From CALARM01 sp964431735 (GTDB lineage Bacteria > Vulcanimicrobiota > SpSt-956 > JAKJGF01), in assembly GCA_964431735.1 (NCBI GenBank), contig CAYSLJ010000175.1:1-14175 (forward strand): a stretch of DNA of 14,175 nt, read 5' to 3'. A program made the translations under genes and the position numbers. Shown here one piece after another: positions 1 to 6,900 of the stretch. Numbering within the stretch: the first letter of the stretch is position 1; the number at the start of each line of letters is the position of its first letter. Under the pieces are notes generated by a model, which worked only from the letters and a program-made list of their open reading frames with translations, did no database searches and had not been told where the DNA came from.

Positions 1-13
1 CACTACTCACTAT
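1..13. repeat. Heptamer repeat array cut by window edge
   Basis: The window opens inside a 7-nt-period array. One TCAC core lies at 7-10, and the CAC at 1-3 fits a second core whose T would be the base before the window. The same pattern (TCACTGT then TCACTAT) recurs at 13861-13874. Too little is visible to say which gene it belongs to. Confidence 0.4.
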
Positions 14-59
14 TTATAGTTTTTTGGATACTTATTTACCTGGTGTGGTACTAAGAGAC

Positions 60-180
60 TGTAAGAAAATAACCCTGGCAAATTGTTAGAACGGTTATCA
101 TACTCGCGTCACGCGTTACGCGTTACGCGTCACGATATAGACGTAAATATGATTGGGTTATTTCTTGACAACCCCTAACT
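60..180 (+). repeat. Type A structured dispersed repeat, copy 1
   Basis: About 120 bp closely resembling 13921-14044. Its outer arms are inverted: AAATAACCC at 67-75 pairs with GGGTTATTT at 155-163. An inner hairpin at 81-96 has arms AATTGTT and AACGGTT, which pair fully only if two G-U wobbles are allowed. The core at 105-134 is a 7-nt array of TCAC/TTAC units (GCGTCAC, GCGTTAC). It lies upstream of the tRNA-Gly promoter. It resembles a MITE or a structured intergenic repeat; I know of no named family. Confidence 0.75.
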
Positions 181-203
181 ATAATTATGTTCTGCCCTGC
201 CCT

Positions 204-223
204 CCTTCTATAATAATAGAAGG
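204..223. other. Perfect 8-bp hairpin, function unknown
   Basis: CCTTCTAT at 204-211 pairs perfectly with ATAGAAGG at 216-223 around an AATA loop. It stands in AT-rich sequence between the type A repeat and the tRNA promoter. No T-run follows on the plus strand, so it is not a classical intrinsic terminator. It could end a transcript arriving from the left or be part of the repeat landscape. The rest of 181-282 shows no gene. Confidence 0.4.
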
Positions 224-282
224 CATTATAAAATGCAAGCTTTATGGCATAAATTTTAAAGATAGAATCATTATAAAAATGC

Positions 283-311
283 TTGACATGGATATCATTT
301 ATGAGTATAAT
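283..311 (+). promoter_or_regulatory. Consensus sigma-70 promoter for tRNA-Gly
   Basis: TTGACA at 283-288 and TATAAT at 306-311 are perfect -35 and -10 hexamers with an ideal 17-bp spacer. Transcription would start near 317-319, about 7 nt before the mature tRNA 5' end. A promoter of this strength is typical for stable RNA genes. It is the only visible promoter for both the tRNA and the PC4-like gene behind it. Confidence 0.9.
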
Positions 312-324
312 CTGTGTATACTAA

Positions 325-396
325 GCGGAAGTAGCTCAGTGGTAGAGCATCTGCTTGCCAAGCAGATGGTCGCGAGTTCAAGTCTCGTCTTCCGCT
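325..396 (+). tRNA. tRNA-Gly (anticodon GCC)
   Basis: A complete cloverleaf can be drawn. The acceptor arms GCGGAAG (325-331) and CTTCCGC (389-395) pair fully. The D stem is GCTC/GAGC, the anticodon stem TCTGC/GCAGA with loop TTGCCAA, and the T stem GCGAG/CTCGT with loop TTCAAGT. The anticodon GCC at 357-359 reads GGC and GGU glycine codons. The discriminator base is T396. CCA is not encoded, so it must be added after transcription. The transcript probably continues into the gene at 420. Confidence 0.96.
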
Positions 397-419
397 TTAT
401 TTTATTTTGAGGTGATTTT

Positions 420-647
420 ATGGAAGACACAATAATCGGAGAAATAAAGAAAAACAGAGGAGAGAAGATAGTTTTTTCTCTCGGTGAGTTTAAAGGAAAA
501 AAGAGAATTGATATAAGAACCTATTTCGTCGGTGAAGAAGACAGCGAAACATGGAAACCTACAAAAAAAGGCATCAATATCAGTATCGAGCAATGGCAGG
601 AATTTAAAGAACTTATAAAAGAGGTTGATAATTCGCTGGAGCCGTGA
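420..647 (+). CDS. PC4/Sub1-like (YdbC-type) ssDNA-binding protein
   Basis: A 75-residue protein matching the small bacterial proteins of the transcriptional coactivator PC4 fold, which bind single-stranded DNA and may act in transcription or DNA repair. The family pattern is visible: a basic N-terminal patch (KNRGEKIVFSLGEFKGKKR, residues 12-30), a beta strand with IDIRTYF, then WKPTKKGI and a C-terminal helix (SIEQWQEFKELI). The start is set by GAGGTG at 409-414, six nt before the ATG. The gene begins only 23 nt after the tRNA-Gly and has no promoter of its own, so the two are probably cotranscribed and separated by tRNA processing. The stop codon at 645-647 lies inside the first GTGATGC unit of a repeat array. 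The family is recognised by pattern, not by a search. Confidence 0.85.
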   Translation: MEDTIIGEIKKNRGEKIVFSLGEFKGKKRIDIRTYFVGEEDSETWKPTKKGINISIEQWQEFKELIKEVDNSLEP

Positions 648-721
648 TGCGTGACGCGTGACGCGTGACGCGTGACGGGTGGTGATGCGTGATGCGCAGG
701 GTAAGCCTGCTCACTTCTCAC
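644..721. repeat. GTGANNN heptamer array between convergent genes
   Basis: GTGA cores sit exactly 7 nt apart at 644, 651, 658, 665 and 672 (units GTGATGC, GTGACGC, GTGACGG). After a 3-nt slip, two more lie at 682 and 689. From the other side TCAC cores at 711 and 718 read GTGA on the minus strand. The first supplies the stop of the PC4-like gene and the last touches the TAG stop of the permease. No intrinsic terminator is visible here. Confidence 0.85.
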
Positions 722-1521
722 TAATTTCCCGCACTTTCATACTTCCTTAACCCCATAGACCACACGGTATAACCGGTAACAGCACAAATACATGCCACAA
801 GGGGAGTAAGAAGGGCAATATTTCTGAATTCATAATGGCCCATTATCTGCGATGCAGGGAAAAAACCTACAAAAGCAAAAGGTATTACAAAAGAAATTAT
901 AAATCTTAAAAAGGAATTGTATATATCTACAGGATAACGGCCGAAAGCCACAAGGTTCCATGCAGTGGGAACTATGCCGGTTCTGTCCGGCATCCAGAAA
1001 GACAGACTTCCTATCGTCGTAAACACTCCTGCATAAATAGTAATACCGCACAGTAAAGAGATGATAAGATAAATTATATTGATAAAAGTCCATGAAATAC
1101 CAAGACGTGCCGAAGCATAAAAAAGTATGATAAACCCTATGATGACGCCGAAAAATTTCTCAAGATTAATCCTTTCCATAAAAAGCTGTAACAGTGGATC
1201 TATAGGTCTTAAAAGAAGCCTGTCCATCTCACCTTCCACTATATAGTTATTTCCCAGCCTGAAAAGATTTGTAAATAACATGCTGAATACATCAAAAGGT
1301 ATGGCACAGAGAGCATATATAAAAAATATTTCTTCTTTTTTCCATCCGTTTAAAGACGGGGTTTTACTGAACATAACACTTATGGTATAAATAGTTATGC
1401 TGTGATAACATATACTTACAAAAGTGCCGACAATAAAATCACCTTTAAAAGACATACGTACCTTCAGAAATTGAATCAGATATAAAATAAATAATTCTAT
1501 ATGCCTTATAAAATATTTCAT
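721..1521 (-). CDS. ABC-2 type exporter permease, COG3694-like
   Basis: A 266-residue integral membrane protein of the ABC-2 superfamily, resembling the uncharacterised permeases found beside COG4586 ATPases and COG4587 permeases. About six hydrophobic stretches are visible, and the segment GEMDRLLLRPIDPLLQLF is typical of the cytoplasmic loop in this group. I chose the ATG at 1521 rather than the one at 1533 because GGAGG lies 6 nt before 1521 and nothing like it precedes 1533. The SD overlaps the last codons of the upstream permease, whose TGA ends 1 nt before this ATG, so translation is probably coupled. With the ATPase and other permease it would form a heteromeric exporter in the inner membrane. 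The substrate cannot be read from sequence. The TAG stop abuts a repeat array. Confidence 0.88.
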   Translation of the reverse strand: MKYFIRHIELFILYLIQFLKVRMSFKGDFIVGTFVSICYHSITIYTISVMFSKTPSLNGWKKEEIFFIYALCAIPFDVFSMLFTNLFRLGNNYIVEGEMDRLLLRPIDPLLQLFMERINLEKFFGVIIGFIILFYASARLGISWTFINIIYLIISLLCGITIYAGVFTTIGSLSFWMPDRTGIVPTAWNLVAFGRYPVDIYNSFLRFIISFVIPFAFVGFFPASQIMGHYEFRNIALLTPLVACICAVTGYTVWSMGLRKYESAGN

Positions 1522-1522
1522 A

Positions 1523-2332
1523 TCAGCCTCCATGTATGGTAATTTTCTTCCTGCACATAAACCATAAAACTCTTCCTGCAGTAAAGAGGAATACTACCCA
1601 TATGAACTGTATAAGAAGGGCTTTATAGGCCACAGATAAATCCACTCTGCCCAGATAAAGACTGAGAGGAACAAAAGCAATATATTTGAACGGTAAAAAA
1701 GAACTTACATACTGAAAAGACCGGGGAAACCAGTCTATCGGTACAAGAAGGCCGGAGAAGAGTTCTATTATCATATTTTTAGGATATAGAATACCTTCTA
1801 TGGAAATAGTGTATACAGCAATGAGTCCTATAAAAAAATTAAGGCCCACATAGAGGAATATACTCAAACCTGTGCTGATACAGAAGAGGAAAAAATTATA
1901 TAAAGAAGAAGGGCCATGAACTGGATATAGAATAAATGTAGCGAGAACAATGGGAGGAGTAAAAAATAAAAGGCGGAACATACTCTGTCCCATACCTCTT
2001 GCATAATTCAGCATCTGATAATCCACAGGTTTTATAAGATCTATGGAAATCGTTCCGTTTCTTATATCATTTGCAACATCATGATCCATATAATTCAAAT
2101 AAAGGCTCTTTGATATCCATCCTATGGCAATATAGGTAACCATATCGGGAAGGGTATAATTATTTATTGTACCCCCCGAACCGTAAAGGGCTTTATAAAT
2201 AAAATAATAAACTCCTACATGGATTACATAATTGATAACTCCCAGGAAATAATTGGCCCTGTACGCAAGGAGAGAAAGAAAGGATATTCTTAAATATTCT
2301 ATATAGACATCTGTTTTAAAATGTACGTTCAT
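1523..2332 (-). CDS. ABC-2 type exporter permease, COG4587-like
   Basis: A 269-residue membrane protein with about six hydrophobic segments, resembling the COG4587 half of a two-permease ABC-2 exporter. The segment DIRNGTISIDLIKPVDYQML is characteristic of the first cytoplasmic region of these proteins. The open frame continues 35 codons further upstream to 2437, but that part translates only the heptamer array (repeats of ASRVTRH and SRITHH type). I therefore start at the ATG at 2332, where the family-like sequence begins. No SD is visible before this ATG; the preceding bases are array followed by ATCCAATT. It ends 1 nt before the next permease. The 100-nt repeat insert separating it from the ATPase may affect coupling within the operon. 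Confidence 0.86.
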   Translation of the reverse strand: MNVHFKTDVYIEYLRISFLSLLAYRANYFLGVINYVIHVGVYYFIYKALYGSGGTINNYTLPDMVTYIAIGWISKSLYLNYMDHDVANDIRNGTISIDLIKPVDYQMLNYARGMGQSMFRLLFFTPPIVLATFILYPVHGPSSLYNFFLFCISTGLSIFLYVGLNFFIGLIAVYTISIEGILYPKNMIIELFSGLLVPIDWFPRSFQYVSSFLPFKYIAFVPLSLYLGRVDLSVAYKALLIQFIWVVFLFTAGRVLWFMCRKKITIHGG

Positions 2333-2341
2333 AATTGGATC

Positions 2342-2454
2342 GTGACGCGTGACGCGTGACGCGTGATGCGTAATGGGTGAGTCGTGATGCGTGATGCGTG
2401 ATGCGTGATGCGTAATGGATATCCACTCACTGCTCACTGCTCACTGCTCACTGA
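2342..2454. repeat. Longest heptamer array, inside the ABC operon
   Basis: Eleven units in unbroken 7-nt register run from 2342 to 2418 (GTGACGC, GTGATGC, GTAATGG, GTGAGTC). After a short spacer, four opposed TCAC cores follow at 2427, 2434, 2441 and 2448. Read along the operon (minus strand), GTGAGCA units come first, at the ATPase 3' end, and provide its last three codons and stop. TCAC units come second, in front of the next permease. The TCAC direction has no stop codon in any frame. Confidence 0.9.
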
Positions 2455-3445
2455 TTTTCCCTTCTCTATAAATTTTCCTCACTATATCTTCAATAGCTGT
2501 TTCTTCAATAGCTATATCACTTACATGAGTATTATTCAGTACCTTTGATATTATTTCTGTGGCAGACATGGTTTTTCTGTCAAAAGATGCTTCGTAACGA
2601 AGAGGTTCCAGCTTTCTCCAGTTTACAGTACCATTGAAACCGAAACCTGCCAGTTCCTGTGAAGACTTCTCTTCATCAAAGGCAAAAACGACTCTTTTCC
2701 CGCATGAAAAAGATTCCTTTAAATCTGAAAGCAAACCGTCATAGAGAAGTTTCCCTTTATCAATAATCATTACACGTTTACAGAGTTTTTCTATTTCATC
2801 AAGATTATGTGTTGTCAGTATAACAGTGGTTTTTTCAGTTTTATTGATATGAGAAAGAAACTCTCTGATTTTCACCCTTCCTTCCACATCAAGACCTATT
2901 GTAGGCTCATCAAGAAAAAGCACTTTCGGATTATGTAACAGTGATGCCACAAGGTCACAGCGCATTCTCTGTCCTAAAGACAGTTTTCTGAGAGGTAAAT
3001 GAATAAAATCTTTCAAATCCAGTATTTCTTTAAACTTCTCAAGTCTTTCGTCAAAGGTTTTCTTCTCCACTTCATAGACCTTTCTTAAAAGCCTGAAGGA
3101 TTCTATAACTGCAATATCCCACCATAGCTGTGTACGCTGGCCGAAGACAACACCTATGTTTTTCGTATATTCTGTCCTGTCTCTTGAAGGTATGTAACCT
3201 GCAACCCTGACAATTCCCGATGTGGGAATTAAAATCCCTGTAAGCATTTTAATAGTAGTACTTTTACCCGCTCCGTTTGCTCCTATATAACCGACCAGTT
3301 CACCGTCTGAAATATTAAAGGTAACTCCCGAAACTGCAGGCACTTCCCTGTATTCTCTGTTAAAAAGGTCTAGGTATGCGCCGTAAAGTCCTTCACGTCT
3401 TTTATAATTAAGAAATGTTTTCTTTAAATTTTTCACTTCAATCAT
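2441..3445 (-). CDS. ABC transporter ATPase, COG4586-like
   Basis: A 334-residue nucleotide-binding subunit that would power the two permeases downstream. From the ATG at 3445, Walker A is GANGAGKST (55-63), the Q-loop glutamine is Q103, the signature is LSLGQ (155-159), Walker B is VLFLDEPT (175-182) and the switch histidine is H213 in TTHNLDE. A C-terminal extension of about 90 residues is typical of this subfamily. The insertion YGAYLDLFNREYREV (21-35) before Walker A is also typical. The frame extends to a TTG at 3502, but the added 19 residues are lysine-rich and unlike the family. The SD before 3445 is weak (AGAAAG). The last residues, SEQ, and the TGA stop are encoded by the heptamer array, so the native C-terminus has probably been replaced by repeat sequence. 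Confidence 0.92.
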   Translation of the reverse strand: MIEVKNLKKTFLNYKRREGLYGAYLDLFNREYREVPAVSGVTFNISDGELVGYIGANGAGKSTTIKMLTGILIPTSGIVRVAGYIPSRDRTEYTKNIGVVFGQRTQLWWDIAVIESFRLLRKVYEVEKKTFDERLEKFKEILDLKDFIHLPLRKLSLGQRMRCDLVASLLHNPKVLFLDEPTIGLDVEGRVKIREFLSHINKTEKTTVILTTHNLDEIEKLCKRVMIIDKGKLLYDGLLSDLKESFSCGKRVVFAFDEEKSSQELAGFGFNGTVNWRKLEPLRYEASFDRKTMSATEIISKVLNNTHVSDIAIEETAIEDIVRKIYREGKISEQ

Positions 3446-3576
3446 ATATGTTATCTTTCTTTTACAGTATAAAAAAACCTTTTTCTTATGAAGGATTTTC
3501 AAAAATATAATACAATATTATAAAAGATCTCTTTTAAAAATATATAGTTTTTATTACATTTTATACAGAAACTCTG
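3446..3576. other. AT-rich upstream region, no gene seen
   Basis: Very AT-rich sequence in front of the ABC operon. Several TATAAT-like hexamers are present on the minus strand (for example in the run around 3500-3525), but none has a convincing -35 at 16-18 bp. The operon promoter is probably here but cannot be placed. Confidence 0.3.
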
Positions 3577-3731
3577 AGACAGGAAGAGAGGCCTCGGAAT
3601 ATCGGCAGTAACAGGCATCTTAAGAATTCATAGCGGAGCTATCTTCGTAGAGAGTATAAAAAACATGCATCGAATATCGACTGTATTATAATGGATCTTT
3701 CCATGCCGAGAATGGACGGCATTACAGCTTT
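3577..3731 (+). pseudogene. Remnant of a hybrid histidine kinase
   Basis: Two short pieces resemble the intact kinase downstream. From 3587 the translation RGLGISAVTGILRIHSGAIF matches its ATPase G2 box region (RGLGMSAVIGIIKSHRGAII, near 7268). From about 3675, in another frame, IDCIIMDLSMPRMDGITAL matches its receiver phosphorylation site (IDCIIMDLSMPKMDGLTAF, near 7594). Roughly 250 bp between the two parts is missing, and the junction shifts frame and creates a TAA. Nucleotide similarity is clear but well short of identical (about 70-75% by eye), so this is an old paralogue, not a recent duplicate. The homology stops abruptly where the structured segment at 3733 begins. Confidence 0.82.
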
Positions 3732-3732
3732 A

Positions 3733-3820
3733 GTCAATAACCTACGACTAAAGTCGTGAGCTTATAGTTCTAATTGCAAGCCTGATTGACCAGCCATGAG
3801 TCTTTGGGAGAGACTACGTT
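3733..3820 (+). other. Multi-stem structured segment, RNA-like or transposon-end-like
   Basis: An outer stem GTCAAT (3733-3738) with ATTGAC (3785-3790) encloses two hairpins: ACGACT/AGTCGT (3744-3749, 3752-3757) and GCTT/AAGC (3760-3763, 3778-3781). A third stem, AGTCT/AGACT (3799-3803, 3811-3815), follows directly. The GACTAAAGTC-type hairpin reminds me of hairpins near ends of IS200/IS605-like transposons and their guide RNAs, but I cannot confirm this and no transposase or TnpB gene is present. It begins exactly where the kinase remnant ends, which suggests an inserted piece. No named RNA family is recognised. Confidence 0.45.
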
Positions 3821-3826
3821 ATAAAG

Positions 3827-3901
3827 GTGAAAAGTGAAAGGTGAGTGGTGAGCAGGGGCAACTGTGTTTGCCCGATACCAGTGAAACGCATCACACATCA
3901 T
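3827..3901. repeat. Type C composite repeat: array, hairpin, opposed array
   Basis: GTGA cores at 3827, 3834, 3841 and 3848 are exactly 7 nt apart. They run straight into a hairpin, GGGCAA (3856-3861) with TTGCCC (3868-3873). Then come CCGATACCAGTGAAA and two opposed units with TCAC at 3891 and TCAT at 3898. The same order occurs at 12420-12577. It forms most of the region between the kinase remnant and the intact kinase start. Confidence 0.75.
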
Positions 3902-3919
3902 AAACAGAAGGAATCAGTT

Positions 3920-6900
3920 ATGAACAATAAAGTCCGTAAAGAAGAAGATTTTTCAGAACAGTATGAAACAAGCAGGTTTATAGCGGAACATGCCGGTGAT
4001 ATAGTATGGCTACTGGATTTAACAACAGGGAGATTTAAATATGTAAGTCCTTCTGTAGAGAGATTGCGAGGTTTTACACAGGAAGAAGTCATGAAACAAT
4101 CCATAAAAGAAGTACTTACTGAAGAATCATATCTATTTGTATCAGAAAATCTTCCGGGAGTAATCAATGAATTCCTTGCCGGTAATAATTCTTTAAGGAT
4201 AATGACTTATGAAGTGGATCAGAATTGTAAAGACGGTTCTATAGTAAATACAGAGATTGTTGTTACACTTTTTAAAAACAACCAGGGAGAGGTAACAGAA
4301 ATACTGGGTATAACAAGAGATATTACGGCAAGAAAAAAAGCGGAAAAAGAACTGAGAAAGAAAACAGAAGAACTGGAAAAATTCTTCAACAACAGTCTTG
4401 ATCTTCTCTGTATATCAGATAGTGACGGATATTTTCGCCGTCTTAACCCTGAATGGGAAAAAGTTCTCGGCTATGATATAAAGGAACTTACAGGACGTAA
4501 ATTTATTGATTTTGTTCACCCTGATGATCGTGAAGCCACAATAGAAGCAACAAAAATTCTTAAAGGACAGAATGGAACCATGCCCTTTGTAAACAGATAC
4601 AGGACAAAAAACGGTTCTTACAGATGGATTGAATGGAAAACCTCTCCAGAAGGCAATCTCTTTTATAGCACAGCAAGAGATATTACAGAACGTAAAGAGA
4701 TGGAAGAAGCTCTTAAAGAAAGTGAGGCAAAATACCGTCTTATAGTCGACACAGCCTGTGAAGGTATATGGATGATGAATAATAAATTAGAGACTATTTT
4801 TGTAAATTCCCGTATAACACAAATACTCGGTTACACAGTTGATGAGATGATTGGAAAGAATGTAAGCACATTTATGTGTAATGAAGAATTAGAAGAACAC
4901 TACAGGGAAATGGAAGAGAGGAAGAAAGGAGTTCCCCATCAGTATTTAAGACGTTATGTAAGAAAAGACGGTGAAATAATATGGCTTTTTACATCTGCCA
5001 CTCCTGTATTTGACAGAGAAGGAAATTTTGCCGGATCTTTTGCTATGCTTACAGATATAACAGATCGCATAAAAGCGGAAGATGAACTCAGAAAAAGTGA
5101 AGAAAAATACCGCCGTATAATTAATACAGCATGTGAAGGCATATGGATAATGAACAGTAATTTAGAAACTACATTCGTTAATTCACGTATGACGGAAATA
5201 TTCGGTTACAGTACCGATGAAATGCTGGGAAACAATATAACTGCATTTATGTACAGCGAAGAGTTAGAAGATCATTATAAAAAAATAGAAGACAGAAAAA
5301 AAGGACTTTCCCAGCGGTATATAAGACGTTTTATAAGAAAAGACGGCCAGATGATATGGATTCTCGTATCGGCCACTCCTGTATTCGACAGGAAAGGAAA
5401 TTTTGCCGGCTCTTTTGCCATGCTGACAGACATTACAGATCTTATAAAAACAGAAGAAGCACTCAGGAAAAGTGAAGAAAAATACAGAAAAATATTTGAA
5501 AATACTATTGAAGGTATTTTTCAGACATCACCTGAAGGGAAATTCTTCACTGTAAATCCTTCACTTGCAAAAATGTTCGGCTATTCATCACCGGAAGAAA
5601 TGATTTCTTCCGTTAACGATATTGACTGTCAGATCTATGTAAACCCTGGAGACAGATTAAGATTTAAAGAGACTCTTGCAAAGAATAATAAAATTACAGG
5701 ATTTGAACTGGAAGCTTACAAAAAAAACGGACAGAAGGTATGGCATACACTCAATGCCTATACAGTTCGCGATAAAAATGACGCCATACTGTATTATGAA
5801 GGAACCTGTGAAGATATAACAGCAAGAAAAGAAATGGAAGAAGCTTTGAGACTTGAAAAATTAAAACTGGAAACAGCATCTCTGGCAGGCAAAGTCGGTC
5901 TCTGGACATGGCATATTGAAACAGGAATAATAGAGTGGTCAGGTTCTATATCATCCATGCTCTATTACAATCCGGAAGAATTATCGGGATCTATATCATT
6001 ATGGAAAGATACAATTCATCCCGATGACAGAGAAAGGGTTATGATAAGCCTGAACAATCATCTTAAAGAAAATACCAGGTACAGGATAGACTACCGCATA
6101 AGAAGAAAAGACGGAACTTACACATGGTGGCTTGTAACAGGTTCAACAGAGAGAGACAGTGACGGTAATGCGATAAAAATGTCAGGAGCCTGTGTGGATA
6201 TTACAGAAAGAAAGCTTATAGAAGAAGAACTCATGAAAACAAGGGCTCTTTTCAAGGCAGCTCTTGAACAGTCACCGGTAGGTATAACCATAGTGGACTG
6301 GCCTGATATGAAATTTTGCATGGTAAATAATACGGCAACCAGGATTACAGGCATACATCACGGAGATTATATAAACATCTCCGGCAAAACAACTGATAAG
6401 GATTCATGGGAATTATTTTATCCTGACGGCAAAAAATGCGGCATTAAGGATTTTCCTCTTACAAAAAGCATACTGGACGGTGAATTCATAAAAGATCAGC
6501 TTATGCTCATAAAAAGATCCAGCGGTATTACCCGTTATATACTTGTCAGTTCTGCACCTGTTTTCAATGACAGCGGAGAAATCATAGCCGGAATATGTAT
6601 CTTTCCCGATGTAACAGAAGCCCGTAAGGCAGAAGAAGAAAAACTGGAAATGGAGAAAAAGCTTCTTCATGCGCAGAAGCTGGAAAGTCTTGGTGTAATG
6701 GCAGGTGGTATTGCCCATGATTTCAACAATCTCCTCATGGCATTACTGGGAAATCTGGAACTGGCCAGAATGGATATTTCACCTTTTTCTCCTGCAGTCA
6801 CATATATAGACGGGGCCCTTCAGGCATCCAGAAGAGCTGCAGACCTGACCAGGCAGATGCTGGCCTATTCAGGGAAAGGCAAATTTGTTATCAGTAATAT

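Noticed and set aside
153..410. 85-codon plus-strand open frame across the tRNA
   Set aside because: It runs through the sigma-70 promoter and the whole tRNA-Gly, has no SD, and resembles no family.
644..721. Repeat arrays as a CRISPR locus
   Set aside because: Units are 7 nt with no spacers, and no cas gene is nearby.
3446..3502. TTG start for the ABC ATPase, adding 19 residues
   Set aside because: The added residues are lysine-rich and unlike the family, which normally begins MIEVKNLKK.
3786..3825. Promoter for the histidine kinase (TTGACC near 3786, TATAAA near 3820)
   Set aside because: The two hexamers are 28 bp apart, and no acceptable pair at 16-18 bp was found.
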